Positions 1 through 7,074 of a stretch of DNA of 13,969 bases are shown in pieces. Under the pieces are notes generated by a model. It did no database searches. It saw only the letters and a list, made by a program, of their open reading frames with translations, and was not told the DNA's origin. Positions within the stretch are counted from its first letter, which is position 1; each line of letters begins with the position of its first letter. Source of the DNA: Deltaproteobacteria bacterium (lineage in GTDB: Bacteria > Myxococcota_A > Polyangia > Polyangiales > Ga0077539); contig CANMAT010000023.1 of assembly GCA_947494865.1 (NCBI GenBank), forward strand, positions 1 to 13,969, read 5' to 3'. Both the position numbers and the translations under genes were made by a program.

Positions 1-1215
1 CATGGCCACCGTCGCTTCGAGCGCCACCACGGCCGCGATCGTGGGTCGGCGCAGCACGAGCGACACCTCGCCCACCGCGTCGCCAGGCCCGAGCACGGCC
101 ACCGCGAGCGTGCGCTCGGACTCTTCGCGGCGCACCGCCACGCGGCCCGACGCGATGAGGTGCAGCCCCGACGACTCGGCCCCCTGCGCGATCACCACGT
201 CGCCCGCTTTGTACGACCGCGTTTCGAAGGCGCTCGTGAGCGTGGTGCGGCCCTCGACGTCGACGTCGCGCAGGAGCGGCGCCGTGCGCAAGAGGTTGTC
301 GAGGAGGCGCCGACGGCCCCACGCCGCGAGCTCGCGGCCCACCGCGGGCACCTCGCGCGAGGCCTCGTTCACCGCGTCGCGCGGGGCCTCGAGCAGCACG
401 CACGCCCGCGTGGTGACGGCGCTGGCCGCGCGCGGAGCGGCCGTGAGCAGCGCCATCTCGCCGAAGACGGTCTCGGCCCCGAGCACCGCGAGCTCGTCGC
501 CCGACACCGGCGCGCCCTCGTCGCCGAGCAGGAGCACGGGCTCGTCGTCGTCGCCCGCGCGCCGCAGCACGCGCACCTCGCCGCGGGCCACGAAGAACAC
601 GCTCCCGCCGTGCTCGCCCTCACGGATCACCACCTCGTTGGGGCGGCACACGCGCACCTCGAGGGCCTCGGCGAAGCGTTCGAACGCGCCCCGCGGGAGA
701 GCGCCCCACAGCGGGTGCTTCGACCGCGGCGGGAGCTGTGCGGGCAGACGCGCGCGCAGCGCCTCCACCGCGTCGAGCACCCGCGCGAACACGTCGGCGA
801 GGGGAACGTCATCACCGATGGGCGTCACGTCTTCGCTGCGCAGCGGCGGCGGGCGCACCGACGTGTCGACGGCCCGCTCCGCGTCGGCGCCCAGCACGCC
901 CGCGAGCTCGGTGAGAATCTCTCCGTTGCCCGTGAGGCGCTTCACCGAGAGGGCCGCGGCCACCGCGTGACCGGCCATGCCCCGCAGCGCGAGGGCGCGG
1001 GCCGCCACTTCGAACGCAACGCGGGCCACGTGCATGTTGCCGAGGCTCACGGCGGCGCGCGCCACGATGTCCGCGGCCGCGGCGTCGGCGCCCACGTCGG
1101 CGAGGGCCGGCGCGGCGCGGCGGAGGCACTCGTCGGCGCGGTTGCGGGCCAGCGCGGCGAGGGCAAAATCGAGGGCGTGCGTGGGGGCGAGCGAGCGGGG
1201 GGCCTTGGGCTTCAT
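1..1215 (-). CDS. Dual cyclic nucleotide-binding domain protein (C-terminus cut by the left edge)
   Basis: The frame is open for 405 codons from an ATG at 1215 to base 1 with no stop, so the 3' end lies outside the window. Residues 1-150 are an Ala-rich helical region without a recognisable domain. Residues 165-285 form a first cyclic nucleotide-binding (CNB) beta-roll, with a phosphate-binding cassette FGEMALLTAAPRAASAV at 251-267 that keeps the conserved Glu (253) and Arg (262). Residues 305-405 begin a second CNB domain whose cassette reads VGEVSLVLRRPTIAAVV; the usual Pro-Arg is Pro-Thr, so it may not bind a cyclic nucleotide. No HTH, kinase or membrane segment is visible. The role is probably ligand sensing or scaffolding in the cytoplasm. 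It is transcribed divergently from the lipoprotein gene. The family call is firm; ligand and output are unknown. Confidence 0.88.
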   Translation of the reverse strand, partial: MKPKAPRSLAPTHALDFALAALARNRADECLRRAAPALADVGADAAAADIVARAAVSLGNMHVARVAFEVAARALALRGMAGHAVAAALSVKRLTGNGEILTELAGVLGADAERAVDTSVRPPPLRSEDVTPIGDDVPLADVFARVLDAVEALRARLPAQLPPRSKHPLWGALPRGAFERFAEALEVRVCRPNEVVIREGEHGGSVFFVARGEVRVLRRAGDDDEPVLLLGDEGAPVSGDELAVLGAETVFGEMALLTAAPRAASAVTTRACVLLEAPRDAVNEASREVPAVGRELAAWGRRRLLDNLLRTAPLLRDVDVEGRTTLTSAFETRSYKAGDVVIAQGAESSGLHLIASGRVAVRREESERTLAVAVLGPGDAVGEVSLVLRRPTIAAVVALEATVAM

Positions 1216-1258
1216 CGGAGGGGCGCGACGATACATCCAAGCAGGGCGCGTCGCGTGA

Positions 1259-1286
1259 TGGACAAGGCCGACGGTTCGGTTAGAAC
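1259..1286 (+). promoter_or_regulatory. Candidate promoter of the lipoprotein/DUF455/ATP-grasp cluster
   Basis: A -35-like TGGACA (1259-1264, one mismatch to TTGACA) is followed after 16 bases by TAGAAC (1281-1286, four of six matches to TATAAT). Transcription would begin near 1293, leaving a very short leader before the GGAG (1300-1303) and the ATG at 1310. This is consensus matching by eye in a GC-rich genome, so it stays tentative. Confidence 0.33.
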
Positions 1287-1290
1287 CGAA
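1275..1290. promoter_or_regulatory. Perfect dyad TTCGGTT-AG-AACCGAA, possible operator
   Basis: Two perfect 7-base arms are separated by two bases, in the divergent intergenic region. The dyad covers the candidate -10 element TAGAAC, where a repressor could block the plus-strand promoter. The two-base centre makes an RNA hairpin less likely than a DNA site for a dimeric protein. No second copy was noticed in the window. Confidence 0.35.
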
Positions 1291-1309
1291 GGCCCCGATG
1301 GAGCACACC

Positions 1310-2947
1310 ATGGCACGTCTCGCCTCGATCGCCCCGCTCGCGGGCGCCGTCATGCTGCTCGGCGCGTGCGCCGACGGCCCCGCGCGCTTCGTTCCCCCGA
1401 CCGACGCCGAGGTCGACGTGCTCGTGCCGCGCACCGACGGGGGCGCTGACATCGTCACCGTCGACGTGGCGCCCGTCGATCGCCCCGCGGTTCGCACCGT
1501 GCGCACGGTGATCTCCATGGGCGCCCCGATGGACGCGCCGAGCCGCTTCGGCGGCGCCGAGTCGACCGCGCGCGCCGCCACGTGGGTGTACCCCGAAGAC
1601 CGCACGATCATCCCGCCCAACCTGCCGGGCTTCGAGCTGCACTTCATGCCAGGCATGGGCAACGATTTGTTCGAAGTGACCTTCGCGGGCGACGTCGTCG
1701 ACGTGAAGGTGTACGGCGCCTGCACCGCGGCCAACGGCGGGTGTGTGTTTCCCCTCTCGCAAGAGGCCTTCGACCAGGTGGCCGCCGCGGGGCGCTCCGG
1801 CGGCGGCGTTCGCATGACCATCCGCGGCGTCGCGATGGGCGTCGCGGGCGGCCCCGTCACGCGCTCGGAGCCGCGCTTCCTCGGCCTCACGCAGAGCGAC
1901 CTGCGCGGCGGTGTATACTATTGGGCCGCCTCGGTGGTGGGGCGCGTCATTCGCTACGAGTTCGGCCGCAGCGACGCGCGCTCCGAGGTGTTCACGCAGG
2001 GCGCCAACCCCTTCGCGTGCGTGGGGTGTCACACCCTCTCGCGCGACGGCTCTCGCATGAGCGTCGGGTACGGCATCCCCGGCCCCGCGCAGACGCAGCT
2101 CATCGATGTTGCCACGCGGGCCCCGCGCGGCGCGCTCATCCCGATGAACTTCGGCACCTTCTCTCCCGACAACCGACGGCTGCTGGCCTCCGACGGGATG
2201 CGCCTCGCCCTCTACGACGCGATGACCGGCGCCGCGATGCCGGGCGTGCCCGACGGCAGCGCCGGGTCGCACCCCGACTGGTCTCCGAGCGGCGACGTGG
2301 CGGTGTTCTCGCGCACCCGCGCGACGATTCCCTTCCCCATTGGTACACCGGGCCACGACGGCCCCTCCGACCTCATGCTCATGCGGTGGAACGTGTCGAC
2401 CTTCGGCCCCGCGCGGCCCCTCGTCACGAGCACAGGGGAGAACAACTACTACCCGGGCTTCTCGCCCGACGGTCAGTGGGTGGTGTTCAACCGTTCGAAC
2501 AGCAATTCGAACAACGCGCCCGACGCCTCGCTGTGGGCCGTTCGCGCCGACGGCACGGGCGCCCCGGTGGCCCTCACCACGGCCAACGGCCGCGACGCCG
2601 CCTACAACAACTCGTGGCCCAAATGGACGCCCTTCGTCGAGCGCTACGTGGGCGAGCTCGAAGAGCCCCTCATGTGGGTCACCTTCTCGTCGGGGCGCGA
2701 CTACGGCCTTCGTTTGCGCCAGGGCGCGATGCGCAGGGCCCAGCTCTGGATGGCCGCGTTTCGCCCCAGCTCGGGCACCATGGACCCGACGGCCCCCGCC
2801 TTCTGGCTCCCCTTTCAGAACATCGAAGAGAGCAACCACATCGCGCAGTGGGTCGAGACCGTGCGACGCAGCGACTGCACCATGGATCGCAACTGCCCCG
2901 CGGGTGAGACCTGCGTCCGCGGGATGTGCGTAGGCGCGCCGCCGTGA
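1310..2947 (+). CDS. Lipoprotein with PD40/TolB-like propeller repeats and a CXXCH heme-binding motif
   Basis: The predicted 545-residue protein begins with a lipoprotein signal (MARLASIAPLAGAVMLLGAC; lipobox LLGAC, lipidated Cys20). It is therefore exported and membrane-anchored. I chose ATG 1310 because GGAG sits six bases upstream and the signal peptide then starts normally; ATG 1298 in the same frame would add MEHT. C237-V-G-C-H241 is a c-type heme attachment motif. Around and after it come PD40-like repeats (for example FSPDNRRLLASDG, PDWSPSGDVAVFSR and FSPDGQWVVFNR), indicating a beta-propeller. The tail has a Cys-rich motif (CTMDRNCPAGETCVRGMC) of a type common in myxobacterial surface proteins. 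It may be an extracytoplasmic redox or binding protein; the ligand is unknown. Its TGA overlaps the next ATG. Confidence 0.85.
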   Translation: MARLASIAPLAGAVMLLGACADGPARFVPPTDAEVDVLVPRTDGGADIVTVDVAPVDRPAVRTVRTVISMGAPMDAPSRFGGAESTARAATWVYPEDRTIIPPNLPGFELHFMPGMGNDLFEVTFAGDVVDVKVYGACTAANGGCVFPLSQEAFDQVAAAGRSGGGVRMTIRGVAMGVAGGPVTRSEPRFLGLTQSDLRGGVYYWAASVVGRVIRYEFGRSDARSEVFTQGANPFACVGCHTLSRDGSRMSVGYGIPGPAQTQLIDVATRAPRGALIPMNFGTFSPDNRRLLASDGMRLALYDAMTGAAMPGVPDGSAGSHPDWSPSGDVAVFSRTRATIPFPIGTPGHDGPSDLMLMRWNVSTFGPARPLVTSTGENNYYPGFSPDGQWVVFNRSNSNSNNAPDASLWAVRADGTGAPVALTTANGRDAAYNNSWPKWTPFVERYVGELEEPLMWVTFSSGRDYGLRLRQGAMRRAQLWMAAFRPSSGTMDPTAPAFWLPFQNIEESNHIAQWVETVRRSDCTMDRNCPAGETCVRGMCVGAPP

Positions 2948-3762
2948 TGGCTCCGCCGGAGGGTACCGTCGAGCGCTGGGCCTGGGACTACCTTCACACC
3001 GAAGACCTGGCATACAAGCTCACCCCGCCGCCCGCCCCCGAGCGCTACGAGCTCGACGCGCCCGCGCGGAGGGTGCTGGCGCCGTCGCGTCCGAGTGGGC
3101 TCACGGTGGTCGAGCGCGCCGAGAAGATCCCCTCGGCGGGCGCCCTGCGCGACCCGCTCCAGCGCGCGCGGCTCATGCACACGTTTCTGCACCACGAGCT
3201 CCAGGCGGCGGAGCTCATGGCGTGGGCGCTGCTGGCCTTCCCCGAAGCGCCGCCCGCATTTCGCAGGGGTTTGATTACGGTGTTCGAAGACGAGGTGCGC
3301 CACATGGCGCTCTACGCCGAGCACCTCGAGCGCCACGGGGCGCGCTTCGGTCAGTGGTCGGTGCGCGACTGGTTCTGGCAGCGCGTCCCGGTGGCGCCGA
3401 CGGCCGCGCACTTCGTGGCCGCGATGGGCATGGGCTTCGAGGGCGCCAACCTCGACCACTGCGCCCGCTTCGCCGCGCAGCTCCGCGCGGTGGGCGACCT
3501 CGACGGCGCGCGCCGCGTCGAGGCGGTGGGCGAAGAGGAACTCCCCCACGTGCGCTTCGGGCTCCACTGGTTTCGTCGCTTCACGGGCTGCGATGACTTC
3601 TCTTCGTGGTCGGAGCACCTGCCCGAGCCGCTCTCTCCGTGGCTCATGAAGGGCCCCACCTTCGAGCGCGCGCCCCGCCTGCGCGCGGGCTTCAGCGAGG
3701 GCTTTCTCGACGCCCTCGAGGCCGTGCAATGGTCGCCCAAGCGAAGCGCGCCTGGTACCTGA
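2947..3762 (+). CDS. DUF455-family ferritin-like (MiaE-like) putative di-iron protein
   Basis: The predicted protein has 271 residues. ATG 2947 overlaps the upstream TGA (TGATG), which favours it over the in-frame ATG at 2926 inside the lipoprotein gene. The segment HHELQAAELMAWALLAFPEA (82-101), followed by DEVRH, is characteristic of DUF455, a ferritin-like family related to MiaE. A full four-helix di-iron ligand set is visible: Glu84, Glu116-x-x-His119, Glu166 and Glu198-x-x-His201. There is no signal peptide, so it is cytoplasmic. The family is annotated by fold and its substrate is unknown; an oxidation or hydroxylation is the natural inference. Its 3' end overlaps the ATP-grasp gene by 34 bases, which suggests coupled translation and a shared pathway. 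Confidence 0.85.
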   Translation: MAPPEGTVERWAWDYLHTEDLAYKLTPPPAPERYELDAPARRVLAPSRPSGLTVVERAEKIPSAGALRDPLQRARLMHTFLHHELQAAELMAWALLAFPEAPPAFRRGLITVFEDEVRHMALYAEHLERHGARFGQWSVRDWFWQRVPVAPTAAHFVAAMGMGFEGANLDHCARFAAQLRAVGDLDGARRVEAVGEEELPHVRFGLHWFRRFTGCDDFSSWSEHLPEPLSPWLMKGPTFERAPRLRAGFSEGFLDALEAVQWSPKRSAPGT

Positions 3763-4628
3763 ACCTCGACGCCGAGGAGGAGCTTCGCCTCCCCGGCGCC
3801 ATCAACCCGTCGCGCGCCGTGGTCGAGCGATGCGCGCGCCTCGCGTCGAGCCTCGCGGGGCTCGTTCCCGATGGGGATCTCGTGTGGACGCCGGGCGCCG
3901 ACGCGCCAAAAGCCCATGGTAGAAGGGCGATGGCGTGGTGCCCGACGCCGTCGGCGCTCAAGGTTCTCTCTCGCGCGGGGGCCGTGGTGGCAGAGGCTCC
4001 GTCGCGCGAGGCGCTGCGCGCGGCCAACCACCGGAGCCTCTCGGCGGCAGTGGCGCAGTGCCTCCCGGGGGCGGCCTACGTGACCGATGAGGGGGCGCTC
4101 GAAGCCCTCCTCGCGACACGATCGCTCACGGGCGTGTGGCTCCTGAAGCGCCCGCTCGGATACCGCGGCGGCGGTAAGCTGCGCGTGCGCGGCGACGCGC
4201 TCGACGAGGCCGCGCGGCGCTGGGTGCGCGCGTCGCTCGCGCGCGAGGGCGGCGTGCAGGTGGAGCCCGAGGTCGAGCGCGTCGAAGATCACGGGCAGCA
4301 CGGGTTTCTCGCGCGCGACGGGGCCGTGACGTGGGGCGCGCTCACGCGCCAGCGCCTCGACGCCTTCGGGCAGTGGGTGGCCACCGAGCGCATGCCCGAA
4401 GACGCGCTGAACGATCTTGAAAATAGGGCTTTGCGCGAGGTGTGCGCGGGCGTGGTGGAGGCGCTGCGGGCGGTGGGGTACTACGGCCCCTTCGGCGTCG
4501 ACGCGTTTCGGTGGAGGAGCCCCGCGGGAGAGCTGCGCTACTGCGCGCTGTGTGAAGTGAACGCGCGCTACTCGATGGGGTGGGCCGTGGGCATGGCGGG
4601 GCGCCGCGTCGACCTCGACCCGGAGTGA
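3729..4628 (+). CDS. ATP-grasp domain protein (putative carboxylate-amine/thiol ligase)
   Basis: The predicted protein has 299 residues. ATP-grasp hallmarks appear in order. The ATP-binding lysine and glycine-rich loop is WLLKRPLGYRGGGK (137-150). A hinge-like acidic strand is VQVEPEVERV (176-185). The core strand is GYYGPFGVDAFR (250-261). The metal-binding Glu and Asn are in CEVNARYSMG (275-284; Glu276, Asn278). At about 300 residues it is compact for the fold, with a short N-terminal part. ATG 3729 lies inside the end of the DUF455 gene; an earlier in-frame ATG at 3606 would overlap far more. Enzymes of this fold join a carboxylate to an amine, thiol or similar nucleophile through an acyl phosphate. 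The substrate cannot be read here. Pairing with a di-iron protein suggests a small modification or biosynthetic pathway. Confidence 0.82.
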   Translation: MVAQAKRAWYLNLDAEEELRLPGAINPSRAVVERCARLASSLAGLVPDGDLVWTPGADAPKAHGRRAMAWCPTPSALKVLSRAGAVVAEAPSREALRAANHRSLSAAVAQCLPGAAYVTDEGALEALLATRSLTGVWLLKRPLGYRGGGKLRVRGDALDEAARRWVRASLAREGGVQVEPEVERVEDHGQHGFLARDGAVTWGALTRQRLDAFGQWVATERMPEDALNDLENRALREVCAGVVEALRAVGYYGPFGVDAFRWRSPAGELRYCALCEVNARYSMGWAVGMAGRRVDLDPE

Positions 4629-4650
4629 GGGGCTGCGCTAGCGCCGCGCG

Positions 4651-4800
4651 ATGCGCGAGCCGGTGACCGCGGTGATCTACGAGGCGCCCGCGCGCACCGG
4701 CGCGTGGTGGGCGGCGGCGCTCGCGGCGGCGCTGTTTCACCGCGTGCCCTTCTCGACGGTGCAAAAGGCCTACGACACGGTGCTTCGCCGCTCGCGCACC
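4651..4800 (+). pseudogene. Possible 5' remnant of a third downstream gene (about 50 codons)
   Basis: An ATG lies 22 bases after the ATP-grasp stop and opens a plus-strand frame beginning MREPVTAVIYEAPARTGAWW. For about 50 codons the third positions are nearly all G or C, as in real genes here, and the peptide has a varied composition with a hydrophobic stretch (AWWAAALAAALF). Beyond about 4800 the same frame (open to 5157) becomes a Ser/Arg-rich shadow of the opposite AAA gene. The simplest readings are a remnant truncated by a rearrangement, or a real short ORF overlapping the convergent AAA 3' end. It could also be chance. The right boundary is my estimate from composition, not a stop codon. 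Confidence 0.3.
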
Positions 4801-5804
4801 GCCGCGGATTCGTCATCCGTGGCTTCGCGCTCGTCGATGCGCGGGGGCGGCGCGTCGATTCCCACGGCGTGGCGCGCGGCGCGAAAGGCGAGTGCCTCGG
4901 CCTCGAGGTCGTCGCGAGTCAGCCGCTGCGCGTCTGCGGAGCGTTGCACCGCGCGCGTCGCGGCGCCGACGACGAGGTGGAGCATCTCGCCGCCGGACAG
5001 CCCGTCGCTGATCGACGCGAGCCACTCTGTGGTGACATCGTGCGCGCGAGGCAGCGACGGCGGCAAGAGTCGCGTCGCAAGGCGCTCCCGGCCGGCGACG
5101 TCGGGCAGCGGGATCTCGACGTGCCCGAGGATGCGACGCACGAACGCGCCGTCGTAGTTCTTCGCGAGGTTGGTGGCGAAGATCACCACGCCCTCGAAGC
5201 GATCGAGCTGCAGGAGCATCACGCTGCGGCTCACGTTCACCCCGTGATCGGCAGACTGGGTGACCGCGGTGAGTCGCCGCCCGAGGATCGAGTCGGCCTC
5301 GTCGAAGAACAGCACCGCGCCGTGGCGTCGCGCAGCCTCGAAGGCCGCGACGATGTTCTTGGGCGTCTCGCCGACGTACTTCGACTCGAGCTCCGCGTAG
5401 CTCACCGTCACGATGGGGCGCGAGAGGCGCTCGGCGATTCCTTCGGCGCACATGGTCTTGCCGGTGCCAGGCGGGCCGTAGAGGTTGATGGCGACGCGGC
5501 GTCCGCACGGATCAATGGATGCGAGCCCCCACGCCTCGTAGAGCGTGCGGTGATGTTCGACCTTCGCAACCAGTGCGCCGAGCTGAACACGGGCCGAGTC
5601 AGGGAGGACCACGTCGGCGAGGCGATACCGAGGCGGCGCGACGTCGAAGCGCGCCACCCGATCGTCGGCGTCGCTCGCGCGATCGGGGGCGGGAGGCTGC
5701 GCCGCGGGGGGCTGCGCCGCGGGGGGCTGCGCCGCGGGGGGCTGCGCCGCGGGGGCGCGGCCCGACGTAGGAGCACGATCCATACGATGATCCCAGAATC
5801 CCAT
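4770..5804 (-). CDS. Classical AAA-type ATPase (unfoldase/remodelling)
   Basis: The predicted 344-residue protein starts at ATG 5804. Walker A is GPPGTGKT (110-117), pore loop 1 is K-Y-V-G-E (142-146), and Walker B is AVLFFDEAD (163-171; Asp168, Glu169). Sensor 1 is ATN (210-212), arginine fingers are probably Arg223-Arg224, and the sensor-2 region is GLSGGEM (268-274). The aromatic pore loop and GxSG motif place it with classical AAA proteins that thread or remodel substrates as hexameric rings. Residues 17-40 are a Pro-rich linker with four AAQPP repeats. No protease domain or membrane helix is present, so it probably acts on or with a partner. It is the last gene of the minus-strand block, 18 bases after the preceding gene. 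The fold is certain; the substrate is unknown, with the CHAT protease and small membrane proteins as obvious candidates. Confidence 0.92.
   Translation of the reverse strand: MGFWDHRMDRAPTSGRAPAAQPPAAQPPAAQPPAAQPPAPDRASDADDRVARFDVAPPRYRLADVVLPDSARVQLGALVAKVEHHRTLYEAWGLASIDPCGRRVAINLYGPPGTGKTMCAEGIAERLSRPIVTVSYAELESKYVGETPKNIVAAFEAARRHGAVLFFDEADSILGRRLTAVTQSADHGVNVSRSVMLLQLDRFEGVVIFATNLAKNYDGAFVRRILGHVEIPLPDVAGRERLATRLLPPSLPRAHDVTTEWLASISDGLSGGEMLHLVVGAATRAVQRSADAQRLTRDDLEAEALAFRAARHAVGIDAPPPRIDEREATDDESAAVRERRSTVS
5695..5754. repeat. Four perfect tandem copies of a 15-bp unit (GGCTGCGCCGCGGGG)
   Basis: The four identical copies (5695-5709, 5710-5724, 5725-5739, 5740-5754) lie in the 5' part of the AAA gene. 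They encode four AAQPP units on the minus strand. The unit is a multiple of three, so copy-number change lengthens or shortens the linker without a frameshift. Perfect identity suggests recent expansion by slippage. Confidence 0.92.
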
Positions 5805-5822
5805 CGGATTGTTTCCCTCGGG

Positions 5823-6131
5823 TCAGTGAAACTGCTCGGTGACTTCGTAGGTGGCCGCGCGGCGGGCGCGAAGCTCGGGGGAGAGTTCGCTCAGGGGCAC
5901 GGTGCGTTCTTCGACCTTGCAGCGACGGGTCTTGCCCTCGGGCACCACCAGGGTCTTGATCTTGCGCCAGCCCTTCTGTGCAACGAGCTCGACCTTGAGG
6001 AAGACCTTCGCTGCGCGCTTGTATCCGCGCTCCTCGAGCCAGCGGAAGACGACGCCGCGAAGCTCGTCCCAGTATGCGACGACCAGGGCCCCGGCGGCGC
6101 CCGCGATGGCCGCGATCACCAGGCCGATCAC
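5823..6131 (-). CDS. Small single-pass membrane protein, motif family member 4
   Basis: The predicted protein has 102 residues when started at GTG 6131, which overlaps the upstream TGA as GTGA. This is the same coupling used by the gene before it. An in-frame ATG at 6161 would give 112 residues. Residues 2-20 (IGLVIAAIAGAAGALVVAY) form a transmembrane helix or uncleaved anchor. A basic amphipathic region (24-62) follows, and then the C-terminal segment with PLSELSPELRA at 79-89. That segment aligns with the ends of the three preceding small proteins, although it lacks their Trp. I do not recognise a named family. It is probably an inner-membrane protein with a cytoplasmic C-terminus, by the positive-inside rule. 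It sits directly before the AAA ATPase and may be its partner or substrate. Confidence 0.72.
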   Translation of the reverse strand: MIGLVIAAIAGAAGALVVAYWDELRGVVFRWLEERGYKRAAKVFLKVELVAQKGWRKIKTLVVPEGKTRRCKVEERTVPLSELSPELRARRAATYEVTEQFH

Positions 6132-6598
6132 GCTGCACCCCCGCGCCAGGGCGCCTGCCACGGCACCGACGCCGTCGCGTCGCCTCGCAGAAACGCGGCG
6201 CGCGCCTCGGAGGGGAGCTCATCCCACGGGCGCTCTCGGGCGACCGTTCGGTGGCCGTCGCGAGAGAACACCCGAAGCGACTCGAGCGCCCCGTGATCGC
6301 GTCGCTCCCAGGTGAGGTCGGCGCCCGCCCCGATCTCGTCGAGCCATGCCTCGAGCTCGGCGTCGCGCGCTCCGAGGAGCACCGCCTCGACGCGTGCGCG
6401 ATTGGACACCCGCCGCGTGCAGACAAAATCCGCGAGCTCGTGCGCGCCCCAGGCGTCGAGCGCGCGCTCCGTGTCAGCCTTCGCGCGCTCGCCGAGCGAC
6501 CGGAGCCACTCCCACGCCGCCATGATTGCGAAGAGGGCGAAGAGCGTCAGCGGCCACCGGACGAAGCCCCGAACAAAATCCCAGGCCAGCTCTCTCAC
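6128..6598 (-). CDS. Small membrane protein, motif family member 3
   Basis: The predicted protein has 156 residues. The open frame extends upstream to 6988, but that part is an Arg/Ala-rich shadow of the neighbouring gene. The start is GTG 6598, overlapping the preceding TGA (GTGA), with GGAG a few bases upstream. Residues 15-33 (beginning WPLTLFALFAIMAAWEWL) form a transmembrane helix. Residues 36-92 are helical and charged. The C-terminal segment carries PWDELPSEARA at 124-134, matching the related segment of its neighbours. No enzymatic motif is seen and the function is unknown. It overlaps genes on both sides by four bases, so translation is probably coupled through the series. Confidence 0.72.
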   Translation of the reverse strand: MRELAWDFVRGFVRWPLTLFALFAIMAAWEWLRSLGERAKADTERALDAWGAHELADFVCTRRVSNRARVEAVLLGARDAELEAWLDEIGAGADLTWERRDHGALESLRVFSRDGHRTVARERPWDELPSEARAAFLRGDATASVPWQAPWRGGAA

Positions 6599-7071
6599 GA
6601 CAGCTCCATCGCGTGGAGCTCGGCGTCGCGTGTCTTGACGAAGTCGATGGGCACCGACTTCTTTCGTGACATCGCAGCGGCGCGCACGCTCTCGGGGAGC
6701 TCGTCCCAGTCGACGGTGCTCTCCTCGGTGCGCTTGATGACCTTCGCGCGAGGGCCGAGCTTCTCTTGCAGGTACGAGTCGATGCGACGCACCCACTCGC
6801 CGCCCTGCTTGAAGTACGTCACCGTCGACTCGAGGAGGTGCTGGCGAACCACGGCCCAGGCGCGCTTGATGGCCCGTCGCACGGGCACCATCACCTTGTC
6901 GTCGATGAAGATAAACGCCTTCTTGATGTGCGGCGCGAGCGAGGGGACGTGCGCCTCGAGCCACGGCGAGGCGCGCTCGGCGAACCACTCGCAGATGTCA
7001 GCCCAGAAGGTGGCCAGCACCGTGATCGAGACGGCGCCGACGAGGTAGATCGCGATCAGCGGAAGGGGCAT
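6595..7071 (-). CDS. Small membrane protein, motif family member 2
   Basis: The predicted 158-residue protein starts at ATG 7071, three bases after the stop of the preceding gene. Residues 4-22 (LPLIAIYLVGAVSITVLAT) form a transmembrane helix. Residues 28-105 are helical with many basic and aromatic residues. The C-terminal segment contains RTEESTVDWDELPESVRA (114-131), the clearest version of the motif shared by the four small proteins. I do not recognise the family. A cytoplasmic C-terminal domain tethered to the inner membrane is the likely topology, but this is inferred. Its GC-rich, G/C-ending codons match the rest of the block. Confidence 0.75.
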   Translation of the reverse strand: MPLPLIAIYLVGAVSITVLATFWADICEWFAERASPWLEAHVPSLAPHIKKAFIFIDDKVMVPVRRAIKRAWAVVRQHLLESTVTYFKQGGEWVRRIDSYLQEKLGPRAKVIKRTEESTVDWDELPESVRAAAMSRKKSVPIDFVKTRDAELHAMELS

Positions 7072-7074
7072 GAC

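Noticed and set aside
1280..3013. A 577-codon minus-strand frame opposite the lipoprotein
   Set aside because: The His/Arg/Gly-rich translation is typical of an antisense shadow. The plus strand has a lipobox, CXXCH and propeller repeats.
4635..4644. Palindrome GCGCTAGCGC as a terminator after the ATP-grasp gene
   Set aside because: There is no loop and no T-tract; a 10-base GC palindrome is common by chance here.
4704..6296. A 530-codon plus-strand open frame across the AAA and small-protein genes
   Set aside because: It is antisense to several genes with clear motifs and contains a GGLRR repeat that is only the reverse of the AAQPP-coding repeat.
6599..6988. N-terminal extension of the third small protein's frame
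   Set aside because: It overlaps the second small protein entirely, is Arg/Ala-rich, and the GTGA start at 6598 is better supported.
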